From positions 1 through 64,000 of the forward strand of contig NZ_WEGJ01000037.1 in assembly GCF_009604385.1 (NCBI RefSeq): a DNA stretch of 64,000 bases, given 5' to 3'. The position numbers and the translations under genes are program-made. Shown in pieces: positions 56,464-64,000 of this stretch (position 1 is the first letter of the stretch; each line of letters begins with the position of its first letter). A model generated the notes under the pieces. It did no database searches. It was not told the DNA's origin and saw only the letters and a list, made by a program, of their open reading frames with translations. The DNA is from Streptomyces smaragdinus (GTDB lineage Bacteria > Actinomycetota > Actinomycetes > Streptomycetales > Streptomycetaceae).

Positions 56464-57441
56464 TCAAAGTTCTCGCTCCCCCATCAGACCGGCCGCACCC
56501 TTGGCGAGCAGCTCGCGCGCGAGTTCGCGCCCGAGAGCCACGGCGTCGTCGTGCGACGCCGGTACGGGACCGGTGGTGGACAGCTGCACCAGGGTGGCGC
56601 CGTCGGTCGTGCCGACGACACCGCGCAGGCGCAGCTCGGTGACAGTGGCCGGATCATCCGCGTCGGCGTGCAGGTCGGCGAGCGCGCCCACGGGTGCGCT
56701 GCAGCCGGCCTCCAGCTCGGCGAGGAGGGTCCGCTCGGCGGTCACGGCGGCCCGGGTGTGCGGGTCGTCGAGCTCGGCGAGGGCGGCGACGAGGTCGGCG
56801 CGGGACGCCGGGCACTCGACCGCCAGTGCCCCCTGGCCGGGGGCGGGCAGAACCGCGTCGGTGGCGAGGAGATCCGTGATCTCGGCGCCGCGGCCGAGGC
56901 GGTTGAGCCCGGCGGCGGCCAGGACCACCGCGTCGAGCTCTCCGTCGCGTACGAAGCCGATGCGGGTGTCGACATTACCCCGGATGGGGACCGTCTCGAT
57001 CCGCTTGCCCAGGGAGCGGGCCCACGCGTTGAGCTGGGAGGCCCGCCGCGGCGAACCGGTGCCCACGCGGGCGCCGTCGGGCAGCTGCTCGAACGTCAGC
57101 CCGTCGCGGGCGATCAGCGCGTCGCGCGGGTCCTCGCGTACGGGCACGGCGGCCAGCGCGAGGTCCGCGGGCTGCTGCGTCGGCAGGTCCTTCAGCGAGT
57201 GCACGGCGAAGTCCACCTCGCCGGCGAGCATCGCGTCGCGCAGCTCGGTGACGAAGACGCCCGTACCGCCGATGCTCGCGAGGTGCTCACGGGAGACGTC
57301 GCCGTGCGTGGTCAGCGCGACGAGCTCGACCGGGCGTCCGGTGATCCGCTCGACGGCCCGGGCGACCAGCCCGGACTGGGCCATCGCCAGCTTGCTGCGC
57401 CTGGTTCCGAGGCGCAGGGGCACGGTGGACTGGTCGGTCAC
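56464..57441 (-). CDS. hemC: Hydroxymethylbilane synthase (porphobilinogen deaminase)
   Basis: This 325-residue protein polymerises four porphobilinogens. Motifs: LRLGTRRSKLAMAQSGLVARAVE, VHSLKDLPTQQPADLAL, GTGSPRRASQLNAWARSLGKRIETVPIRGNVDTRI and the dipyrromethane-cofactor Cys in ELEAGCSAPVGALADLH near residue 245. GTG at 57441 overlaps the hemA stop (GTGA). Confidence 0.96.
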   Translation of the reverse strand: MTDQSTVPLRLGTRRSKLAMAQSGLVARAVERITGRPVELVALTTHGDVSREHLASIGGTGVFVTELRDAMLAGEVDFAVHSLKDLPTQQPADLALAAVPVREDPRDALIARDGLTFEQLPDGARVGTGSPRRASQLNAWARSLGKRIETVPIRGNVDTRIGFVRDGELDAVVLAAAGLNRLGRGAEITDLLATDAVLPAPGQGALAVECPASRADLVAALAELDDPHTRAAVTAERTLLAELEAGCSAPVGALADLHADADDPATVTELRLRGVVGTTDGATLVQLSTTGPVPASHDDAVALGRELARELLAKGAAGLMGEREL

Positions 57442-58784
57442 TCGTGTCCCCCCTTCCCAGTGGATGCGTCGGCCCGGCTGACGGCCGCGACCGCCTCCTG
57501 GTCGAGGTCGAAAAGCTTGCGGAGGGCGTCCGCGTAGTCGGCACCGCCCGGGGTGCCGGCAAGCTGCTTGACCCGGACCGTCGGCGCGTGCAGCAGCTTG
57601 TCCACCACACGGCGTACGGTCTGGGTGATTTCCGCGCGGGCCCGGTCGTCCAGGTCCGGCAGCCGCCCGTTGAGGCGGGCCATCTCGGCCTCGACCACAT
57701 CGGCGGCCATCGTCCGCAGGGCCACCACGGTCGGCGTGATCCGCGCCGCCTTCTGGGCCTCGCCGAAGGCTGTGACCTCCGCGGACACGATTCCGCGCAC
57801 CAGGTCCACGTCGGCGGCCATGGGCGCGTCCGCGGAGGCCTCGGCGAGGGACTCGATGTCGGTGAAGTCGACGCCGGCGAGCTGGTGGACGGCCGCGTCC
57901 ACGTCGCGGGGCATCGCCAGGTCCAGCACGGACAGCGTGCGCCCGGGGCGGTCGGTGAGCGCGCGGTGCACGGCCTCGGCGGTGAGGACCAGGCCGGTGG
58001 CCCCCGTACAGGAGACAGCGATGTCGGCCAGCTCCAGCTCGCCGGTGGCGGCGGTCATCGGGACGGCGCGGACGGTCAGGCCCTCGGTCGACGCGGCGAG
58101 GGAGTCGGCGAGGCGGCGGGCGCGGTCCATGGTCCGGTTGGCGATGACCAGCTCGGCCACGCCGGCCCGGGCCAGGGTGGCGGCGGCCAGGGAGGACATG
58201 GAGCCGGCGCCGATGACCAGCGCGCGCTTGCCCGCGGCCCAGCCGGGGACGTCGCGGCCGGCGGAGAGCTGCTCGAGGCCGAAGGTCACCAGGGACTGCC
58301 CGGCCCGGTCGATGCCGGTCTCGGAGTGCGCCCGCTTGCCGACCCGCAGCGCCTGCTGGAACAGCTCGTTCAGTGTCCGCCCGGCGGAGTGCAGCTCCTG
58401 CGCGAGACCGAGGGCGTCCTTGATCTGGCCGAGGATCTGGCCCTCGCCCACGACCATGGAGTCCAGCCCGCAGCCGACGCTGAACATGTGGTGCACGGCG
58501 CGGTCGTCGTAGTGCACGTACAGATAAGGGGTCAGCTCCTCCAGCCCCACCCCGGTGTGCTGGGCGAGGAGGGTGGACAGCTCGGCGACGCCCGCGTGGA
58601 ACTTCTCCACGGAGGCGTACAGCTCGACCCGGTTGCAGGTCGCCAGCAGCGCGGCCTCCGCGACCGGCTCGGCGTCCAGCGCGTCCGCGATCAGCTTGGC
58701 CTGCGCGTCGCGGTTCAGCGAGACGCGCTCGAGCACGCTCACGGGCGCGCTGCGGTGGCTCAGCCCGACGACGAGGACACTCAT
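57438..58784 (-). CDS. hemA: Glutamyl-tRNA reductase
   Basis: This 448-residue protein converts Glu-tRNA to glutamate-1-semialdehyde, entry to tetrapyrroles. Motifs: VGLSHRSAPVSVLERVSL, LLATCNRVELYASVE (catalytic Cys near residue 50), GEGQILGQIKDAL, ALVIGAGSMSSLAAATLARAGVAELVIANRTMDRA (NADPH domain) and a helical tail. ATG 58784 overlaps the rex stop (ATGA), so rex, hemA, hemC and hemD form one operon, subject to Rex. Confidence 0.97.
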   Translation of the reverse strand: MSVLVVGLSHRSAPVSVLERVSLNRDAQAKLIADALDAEPVAEAALLATCNRVELYASVEKFHAGVAELSTLLAQHTGVGLEELTPYLYVHYDDRAVHHMFSVGCGLDSMVVGEGQILGQIKDALGLAQELHSAGRTLNELFQQALRVGKRAHSETGIDRAGQSLVTFGLEQLSAGRDVPGWAAGKRALVIGAGSMSSLAAATLARAGVAELVIANRTMDRARRLADSLAASTEGLTVRAVPMTAATGELELADIAVSCTGATGLVLTAEAVHRALTDRPGRTLSVLDLAMPRDVDAAVHQLAGVDFTDIESLAEASADAPMAADVDLVRGIVSAEVTAFGEAQKAARITPTVVALRTMAADVVEAEMARLNGRLPDLDDRARAEITQTVRRVVDKLLHAPTVRVKQLAGTPGGADYADALRKLFDLDQEAVAAVSRADASTGKGGHE

Positions 58785-59551
58785 GCCGGCATCACGGCGG
58801 GGATGTCCCCGTCAGGCCCGGTCTCGGTGGTCGGCTTCCCGGAGCCGCCGCGGGTCACGGGCCCGGCGCCCGCGTCCTCGCCGGCCTTGCGCTGCTCGTG
58901 GAACGCCAGGATCTGCAGCTCTATCGACAGGTCCACCTTGCGTACGTCCACGCCCTCCGGCACGGAGAGCACGGTCGGCGCGAAGTTCAGGATGGAGGTG
59001 ACACCGGCCTCGACGAGCCGGTCGCACACGGGCTGCGCGGCGCCCGCGGGGGTGGCGATCACGCCGATGGACACGCCGTTGGGCGGGGTGTCCCGGATGA
59101 TCTCCTCGAGCTCGTCGCTGTGCCGTACGGGCAGTCCGGCGACCTGCTTGCCGGTCATCGCGGGGTCGGCGTCGATGAGGGCGGCGATCCGGAAGCCGCG
59201 GGACGCGAAGCCGCCGTAGTTGGCGAGGGCGGCGCCCAGGTTTCCGATGCCGACGATGACGACGGGCCAGTCCTGGGTGAGACCCAGCTCACGGGAGATC
59301 TGGTAGACGAGGTACTCGACGTCGTAGCCCACGCCGCGGGTCCCGTACGAGCCGAGGTAGGAGAAGTCCTTGCGCAGCTTCGCCGAGTTGACCCCGGCGG
59401 CGGCCGCCAGTTCCTCGGACGAGACAGTGGGGACCGAGCGCTCGGAGAGCGCGGTCAGGGCCCGCAGATACAGCGGGAGCCGGGCGACGGTCGCCTCGGG
59501 GATGCCTCGGCCCCGGCTCGCCGCCGGTCGGTGGTTTCGGCCAGTTGCCAC
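58781..59551 (-). CDS. rex: Redox-sensing repressor Rex
   Basis: This 256-residue protein reads the NADH/NAD ratio. The N-terminal winged helix (GIPEATVARLPLYLRALTALSERSVPTVSSEELAAAAGVNSAKLRKDFSYLGSYGTRGVGYDV) is followed by a Rossmann domain (VVIVGIGNLGAALANY). The C-terminal swapped helix is VDLSIELQILAFHEQRKAG. It lets go of DNA when NADH is high. GTG 59551 (VATGRNHRPA) matches the known S. coelicolor protein start; the longer frame is not used. Confidence 0.96.
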   Translation of the reverse strand: MATGRNHRPAASRGRGIPEATVARLPLYLRALTALSERSVPTVSSEELAAAAGVNSAKLRKDFSYLGSYGTRGVGYDVEYLVYQISRELGLTQDWPVVIVGIGNLGAALANYGGFASRGFRIAALIDADPAMTGKQVAGLPVRHSDELEEIIRDTPPNGVSIGVIATPAGAAQPVCDRLVEAGVTSILNFAPTVLSVPEGVDVRKVDLSIELQILAFHEQRKAGEDAGAGPVTRGGSGKPTTETGPDGDIPAVMPA

Positions 59552-59664
59552 AGTGCTCCTGCCGGTCGCGCGCGAACGCGTCGAGTCCGGGTCGCCCCCG
59601 TGTCCGGGGCGGCCATGTGTGTCGCCCCTCCGTGCGGGGCGGCCGTGTTGACAGCAGGCTATGC

Positions 59665-59686
59665 CTTTGTGAACACGTGCACAAAG
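59665..59686. promoter_or_regulatory. Rex operator (ROP) upstream of rex
   Basis: TTGTGAACACGTGCACAA at 59667-59684 matches the ROP consensus TGTGAACNNNTTCACA with one change. It lies 115 bases upstream of the rex start, consistent with autoregulation of rex-hemACD. CTTTGTG/CACAAAG extend the symmetry. Confidence 0.88.
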
Positions 59687-59839
59687 ATGGTGTCCGTTTT
59701 GCCCGGCCAGAGTGACCGGGGTCACGCAGCCCGCCATCAGTCCCTCGCCTCCGGGCACCGTCCACACCGACATGCCCCCCGTTCGAACACAAAACGACCA
59801 CGATGCTAGCCCAGGCCAGAGCCTGTCCGGGACCACACG

Positions 59840-60115
59840 TCAGGCGCTGAGCGCCCTGCGCAACCGCTCCGGATCGACCCTCCAGAACGTGTGCTGAGCC
59901 CCGTCCACGAGCACGACAGGGATCTGTTCCCAGTACTGGCGGTGCAGTTCCGCGTCGTGGTCGATGTCCTTCTCCTCCCAGGACGCGCCCAGCTCCCCGC
60001 ATACCTGACCGACCACGGTGCGTGCTTCGTCACACAGATGGCAGCCGGACCGGCCGATCAGGGTGACAGTCCGGTCTTCGGGCTTCTTGCGGGGACGGCG
60101 GCTCAGCAGGCTCAT
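59840..60115 (-). CDS. Glutaredoxin-like (DUF836) protein
   Basis: This 91-residue thioredoxin-fold protein has the CHLC active site (TLIGRSGCHLCDEARTVV) near residue 27 and the cis-Pro in IPVVLVDG. It is a probable small thiol redox protein, sitting next to rex in Streptomyces core order. ATG 60115 is chosen; earlier codons run across the divergent promoter. Confidence 0.9.
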   Translation of the reverse strand: MSLLSRRPRKKPEDRTVTLIGRSGCHLCDEARTVVGQVCGELGASWEEKDIDHDAELHRQYWEQIPVVLVDGAQHTFWRVDPERLRRALSA

Positions 60116-60242
60116 GACCCCATTGTCACGCCTGCCGCCCGGCTTCCCCCCGACCCCGATCAGACCTTTGTTCGCCCACCCGGGACCCCTGGGTAACACC
60201 ACCGACACCGGCGGGTTCCGCTCACCCCGTTATGCTCGCGGC

Positions 60243-61187
60243 ATGGCCGCCTTTGACTGGCTCACCTCCCTCACCGGCCGCAGACGATCCGCCACCGCCC
60301 GCAGCGTGCTCGCGGGCGAGGCCGCGGCGGAGGCAGCCCGCAAGACCTCGCAGGAGCTCGGGGAGGGCGCGCGCGATACGGGAGAGGCGCGCGAGGCGGA
60401 GTTCCCCGTCCCGGGCGACACCCGCGCCGCCGCGTTCTTCGACCTCGACAACACCGTGATGCAGGGCGCCGCGATCTTCCACTTCGGACGCGGGCTGTAC
60501 AAACGGAAGTTCTTCCGCACCCGCGACCTCGCCCGGTTCGCCTGGCAGCAGGCGTACTTCCGGCTGGCCGGCTCGGAGAACCCCGAGCACATGCAGGACG
60601 TCCAGGCCAGCGCGCTGTCGATCATCCAGGGCCACCGGGTCGAGGATCTGCGGGAGATGGGCGAGGAGATCTACGACGAGTTCATGGCCGACCGCATCTG
60701 GCCCGGCACCCGCGCCCTGGCCCAGGCGCATCTGGACGCCGGACAGAAGGTGTGGCTGGTCACCGCCGCCCCCGTGGAGACGGCGACGATCATCGCCGGC
60801 CGCCTCGGCCTCACCGGCGCCCTCGGCACCGTCGCCGAATCGGTGGGCGGCGTCTACACCGGCCGCCTCGTCGGCGAGCCGCTGCACGGCCCGGCGAAGG
60901 CGGAGGCCGTCCGCGCGCTGGCCGCCGCGGAGGGGCTGGACCTCGACCGCTGCGCCGCGTACAGCGACTCGGCGAACGACATCCCGATGCTGTCCCTGGT
61001 CGGCCACCCGTACGCCATCAACCCCGACGGACGGCTGCGCAAGCACGCCCGCAGGAACGGCTGGCGACTGCGCGACTACCGTACGGGCCGCAAGGCCGTG
61101 AAGGTCGGCGTCCCGGCGGCGGCGGGCATCGGCGCGGTGGCGGGCGGCGCGGCAGCGGCGGCGGCCCTGCAACGGCGGCGGCGGTAA
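60243..61187 (+). CDS. HAD-IB phosphatase (SerB-like)
   Basis: This 314-residue protein has motif I AAFFDLDNTVMQGAAIF (D-x-D-x-T), cap residues HFGRGLYKRKFFRTRDL, motif II VWLVTAAPVE and motifs III/IV AAYSDSANDIPML. The C-terminal helix plus Arg (AAAGIGAVAGGAAAAAALQRRRR) may anchor it to the membrane. Members dephosphorylate phosphoserine-like or phospholipid head-group substrates. In S. coelicolor order it lies between rex and bldN. Confidence 0.9.
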   Translation: MAAFDWLTSLTGRRRSATARSVLAGEAAAEAARKTSQELGEGARDTGEAREAEFPVPGDTRAAAFFDLDNTVMQGAAIFHFGRGLYKRKFFRTRDLARFAWQQAYFRLAGSENPEHMQDVQASALSIIQGHRVEDLREMGEEIYDEFMADRIWPGTRALAQAHLDAGQKVWLVTAAPVETATIIAGRLGLTGALGTVAESVGGVYTGRLVGEPLHGPAKAEAVRALAAAEGLDLDRCAAYSDSANDIPMLSLVGHPYAINPDGRLRKHARRNGWRLRDYRTGRKAVKVGVPAAAGIGAVAGGAAAAAALQRRRR

Positions 61188-61481
61188 CGGGCCTTACCCC
61201 GATTCCCGGCCCCGCATTCCCCATACCACGAGATCGCCACAACACGCCATGGAACCAGGCGGTTCATGCAACATACCGATCAGATCAAGGACCCGGCTGG
61301 ATACTTGATGGGTCGTCAATCGGTAAGGATTCGAACGGAACCGGTGATTTAAGCAACTAGGTGTAGCGCCTCCTGTACGAAGCGTTATTCTCCTCAGACG
61401 CACACCCGGTACCCACACGTCCCAACGACGGGTGAACGGTCCCGTACCGAACGTGATGAAAGCTCTGCCTCTGGGAGTCCC

Positions 61482-62303
61482 GTGTACCGATACGTCGGGG
61501 TTGACGCCTCAGGCCTGGCTGCGCTGCGAGCGCAGGTGCTTGACCAGCTCGAACAACTCTTCGCCCCGCGGTTCGCCGAGCCCGCGCTCGCCATGGCCGG
61601 CACCGCCCCCGTCTACGCCCTGACCGACGGCGGCGGGACGCCGGCGGCGGTCGGCTCCCGGCGCACCGCCGCGGCGGGCGGCGGCGGCCGGGGCCCGGGC
61701 GGCGGCACCACCGCCGTGGCCGGCGGCCGCGCCCGGCCCGAGCGTCCCGAGGGCGACGCCGGCCGGATGATGGACCTCGTCGAGCGCGCCCAGTCCGGCG
61801 AGGCCGAGGCCTTCGGCCGGCTCTACGACCAGTACTCGGACACGGTCTACCGCTACATCTACTACCGCGTCGGCGGCCGGGCCACGGCCGAGGACCTCAC
61901 CTCCGAGACCTTCCTGCGCGCCCTGCGCCGGATCGGCACCTTCACCTGGCAGGGCCGCGACTTCGGCGCCTGGCTGGTGACGATCGCCCGCAATCTGGTG
62001 GCCGACCACTTCAAGTCCAGCCGCTTCAGACTCGAGGTGACCACCGGCGAGATGCTCGACGCCAACGAGGTGGCGCGCAGCCCCGAGGAGTCCGTCCTGG
62101 AGTCGCTCTCCAACACCGCCCTGCTGGAGACCGTCCGCAAGCTCAACCCGCAGCAGCAGGAATGCGTCACGCTCCGCTTCCTCCAGGGCCTGTCGGTCGC
62201 CGAGACCGCCCGGGTGATGGGGAAGAACGAGGGCGCGATCAAAACCCTCCAGTACCGGGCCGTACGCACCCTGGCCCGGCTGCTCCCCGACGACGCCCGC
62301 TGA
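61482..62303 (+). CDS. bldN: ECF sigma factor BldN (pro-protein)
   Basis: This 273-residue sigma factor has region 2 (DLVERAQSGEAEAFGRLYDQYSDTVYRYIYYRVGG...FTWQGRDFGAWLVTIARNLVADHFKSSRFRLEV) and region 4 (LNPQQQECVTLRFLQGLSVAETARVMGKNEGAIKTLQYRAVRTLARLL). The ~93-residue Gly/Ala-rich N-terminus is the BldN pro-sequence, removed by proteolysis in S. coelicolor. Known targets include chaplin and rodlin genes for aerial hyphae. GTG 61482 follows GGGAG. The anti-sigma gene follows. The 294 bases upstream should hold its developmental promoter; I could not place a BldD site with confidence. Confidence 0.96.
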   Translation: MYRYVGVDASGLAALRAQVLDQLEQLFAPRFAEPALAMAGTAPVYALTDGGGTPAAVGSRRTAAAGGGGRGPGGGTTAVAGGRARPERPEGDAGRMMDLVERAQSGEAEAFGRLYDQYSDTVYRYIYYRVGGRATAEDLTSETFLRALRRIGTFTWQGRDFGAWLVTIARNLVADHFKSSRFRLEVTTGEMLDANEVARSPEESVLESLSNTALLETVRKLNPQQQECVTLRFLQGLSVAETARVMGKNEGAIKTLQYRAVRTLARLLPDDAR

Positions 62304-62563
62304 CGGGCGCCCGCCCCCAGCCGTACTCTTCCGAGGACAGACGTGGACCCCGCGACAACCGAGCCACCGGCCCCCCGGTCGGATAATCCGCGCCGCGTAA
62401 CCCGACTGCCCCAGCTCTCGTTATGCGGACTGCAGGGCTCCCACGACCGCGCTGCGAAGGACGACAGTCACTCGTTCGGGTGTAAGACCGTCCGACGCAC
62501 AACCCCCGGGCCGGGCGCGGGAGTCCAACGCCTGAGAACGAGAATCGAGAGGAGGTGCCGCCC

Positions 62564-63703
62564 GTGATGCGACCCTCGGCACAGGCGACCGCCTTCGCCC
62601 AGGCCCTGGAGGAGCCCCTCCCCCCGGAGGACCTCGAGGCGAACCCGGAGCAGGCCCAGCTGCTCGCCCTGGCGGGCGGGCTCGCGGCGCTGCCCGCCCC
62701 GGAGCTTTCGCCCGAGGTGAAGGCCGAGCAGCGGGCGATGCTCGTCGCGGCGATGGAGCGGATGTTCGCGTCCGGCGAGGGTGCGGAGACCCCCGTCGTG
62801 CCCGAGCAGCGCCGGCGCGGCAGCCATCGCGCGTCCCGCCCCCTCTCCCGCCTCAAGCCGCGCTCGCGCTGGACCCGCGGCGTGGCCATCGGCGGCCTCG
62901 GGGTCGGCGTGGCGGCGGGCGCCCTCAGCGGCGCGGCGGCGGCCAGCACGGACGCGCTGCCGGGCGACACGCTGTACGGGCTGAAGCGGGGCATGGAGGA
63001 CTTCCGGCGCTCGCTGGCCGACGACGACGCCGAGCGCGGCCGGATCTACCTCGACCAGGCCTCGACCAGGCTCAACGAGGCGCGGCGGCTCATGGAGCGC
63101 GGCCGGTCCGGCGAGCTGGACGACGAGTCCCTGGGCGAGGTCCGCCGGGCCCTCGACGGCGTACGGCACGACGCGGGCGAGGGCCACCGGCTGCTGCAGC
63201 AGGCGTACGAGGCGGACGGCAAGCTGGACCCGATGCGGGCGCTGTCCGAGTTCTCGGAGAAGCACCGCGGCGGCTGGAGCGAGCTGCGTTCCCGGCTGCC
63301 GCAGCAGCTGAGCGACGTCAGCGCGGACGTGACGCAGATCTTTGACGACATAGACCACGACGTGGCGCCGCTGCAGGCGATCCTGCCGGAGGACCCGGAG
63401 ACCACCGACGACACGTCCGGCGCCGACGGCACGACGGCCGAGGACCCCGGCGGCTCCGCCCTGCCGTCCGCGTCCGCCTCCCCGTCCCCGTCGGACACCC
63501 CCGGCGCCACCACGACGCCGACCCCGTCGACGTCCGCGGACCGCGACGGCCTCCTGGACAGCGGCCTCCTGGGCGGCAGCACGGGCCAGGACCCGAGCTC
63601 GACCCCATCCACCTCGGAGTCCCCGGCGCCGAACATCACGCTCCCCCCGCTGATCCCGGGTCTCCTCCCGGGACTGGGGATAAGCGGCGAGGAAGAGGAG
63701 TAG
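62564..63703 (+). CDS. rsbN: Anti-sigma factor RsbN (DUF5667)
   Basis: This 379-residue protein follows bldN, as known for its anti-sigma factor RsbN. The N-terminal ~100 residues (FAQALEEPLPPEDLEANPEQAQLLALAGGLAAL...VKAEQRAMLVAAM) bind the sigma factor, a single helix lies near 105-125 (GVAIGGLGVGVAAGALSGAAAA), and the outer DUF5667 part has LPGDTLYGLKRGMEDFRRSLADDDAERGRIYLDQASTRLNEARRLM. A Ser/Pro/Thr tail ends in acidic residues. GAGAGGAGG precedes GTG 62564; ATG 62567 is possible. Confidence 0.93.
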   Translation: MMRPSAQATAFAQALEEPLPPEDLEANPEQAQLLALAGGLAALPAPELSPEVKAEQRAMLVAAMERMFASGEGAETPVVPEQRRRGSHRASRPLSRLKPRSRWTRGVAIGGLGVGVAAGALSGAAAASTDALPGDTLYGLKRGMEDFRRSLADDDAERGRIYLDQASTRLNEARRLMERGRSGELDDESLGEVRRALDGVRHDAGEGHRLLQQAYEADGKLDPMRALSEFSEKHRGGWSELRSRLPQQLSDVSADVTQIFDDIDHDVAPLQAILPEDPETTDDTSGADGTTAEDPGGSALPSASASPSPSDTPGATTTPTPSTSADRDGLLDSGLLGGSTGQDPSSTPSTSESPAPNITLPPLIPGLLPGLGISGEEEE

Positions 63704-63710
63704 AGCGACC

Positions 63711-63739
63711 GAGGGCCGCCGGCACCTGCCGGCGGCCTC
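63711..63739. terminator. Terminator after rsbN
   Basis: GAGGGCCGCCGGC pairs with GCCGGCGGCCTC around ACCT, with one bulged G. It sits between convergent genes ending at 63703 and 63829. Confidence 0.78.
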
Positions 63740-63828
63740 TCGCTTCTCTCGCCAGAAGCATTGATCCCCCCGCACGGGCGGGCGGGTGGGCACCCCCTGC
63801 GCCGAAGGCGCAAACCCACGACGCAACG

Positions 63829-64000
63829 CTAGAAAAAGACGGACCGCCGCTGCACCAGCAACTTGTACAACGTGTGCTGAATGGTCTCCCGCACCTGATC
63901 CGTCAGATTGAACATCAGCATCGGGTCCTCCGCCGCATCCGCCGGATAGCCGTCCGTACGAATGGGCTCCCCGAACTGAATCACCCACTTGGTGGGCAGC
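63829..64000 (-). CDS. C-terminal end of a PlsC-like acyltransferase (partial)
   Basis: The minus strand is open from the window edge to the TAG at 63829-63831. It reads LPTKWVIQFGEPIRTDGYP followed by MLMFNLTDQVRETIQHTLYKLLVQRRSVFF. This is the usual C-terminus of actinobacterial 1-acyl-glycerol-3-phosphate acyltransferase-like proteins. An acyltransferase gene follows rsbN in S. coelicolor, which supports the call. The catalytic part lies outside. Confidence 0.78.
   Translation of the reverse strand, partial: LPTKWVIQFGEPIRTDGYPADAAEDPMLMFNLTDQVRETIQHTLYKLLVQRRSVFF

Noticed and set aside
54065..57481. 1138-codon plus-strand frame
   Set aside because: Antisense to hemB, hemD and hemC, which are certain.
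61188..61481. BldD binding site in the bldN promoter
   Set aside because: Regulation of bldN by BldD is known in S. coelicolor, but no stretch here matched the palindromic consensus well enough by eye.
1..64000. CRISPR array, rRNA or tRNA genes
   Set aside because: No regularly spaced short repeats and no tRNA or rRNA sequence were recognised by eye on either strand; the integrase site is a protein gene end, not a tRNA.

Overview
The window is high-GC actinobacterial DNA from Streptomyces or a very close relative. The evidence is strong third-position GC codon use, frequent GTG starts, and the gene families: BldN/RsbN, Rex, DUF5753/DUF397 regulators, DUF3558 lipoproteins, DUF2637 and a class I LysRS. 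The right third reproduces a familiar Streptomyces core order: argS, hemB, cysG/hemD, hemC, hemA, rex, glutaredoxin-like, HAD phosphatase, bldN, rsbN, acyltransferase.

Bases 1-16,170 are accessory DNA. An IS3-family end cuts an Rhs/YD-repeat toxin gene, whose C-terminal toxin module and adjacent candidate immunity gene survive. A WhiJ-like set follows (DUF397, DUF5753 HTH, HATPase), then a gene-poor stretch with a perfect 16-bp inverted repeat, an ATPase gene with an AT-rich promoter, a secreted CBM2 glycosidase behind a CebR-type box, and a large VWA/SpaA-like secreted protein. A second WhiJ-like set with a Phd/YefM-type antitoxin comes next. The block ends in a scar: two 71-bp direct repeats flank an IS orfA-integrase chimera, and the right repeat is the 3' end of a resident gene.

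Bases 16,800-29,700 hold hemL with a phosphatase, an MNT/HEPN pair with an operator-like inverted repeat over its start codon, a DUF2617-DUF4247-DUF350-SpeE membrane cluster, LysE and MarR/SDR genes, a HemK-like methyltransferase, a GH19 chitinase with a chi-type promoter repeat, and a short second threonyl-tRNA synthetase. That synthetase lies behind what looks like a complete threonine attenuator: an apparently leaderless 18-codon leader with a Thr-Thr-Thr run, then a perfect 12-bp terminator hairpin. This is the most interesting item in the window.

Bases 29,800-46,700 carry small regulator/enzyme modules (AraC, TetR, two ECF sigma factors, SDR and FAD enzymes, maleylpyruvate-isomerase-like proteins), a second PRPP synthetase, RtcB, two DUF3558 lipoproteins and a DUF2637 membrane protein. 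From 47,600 to the end is housekeeping and development: divergent lysS/argS, tetrapyrrole synthesis under a Rex operator, and the BldN sigma factor with its anti-sigma factor. No rRNA, tRNA or CRISPR array was recognised.
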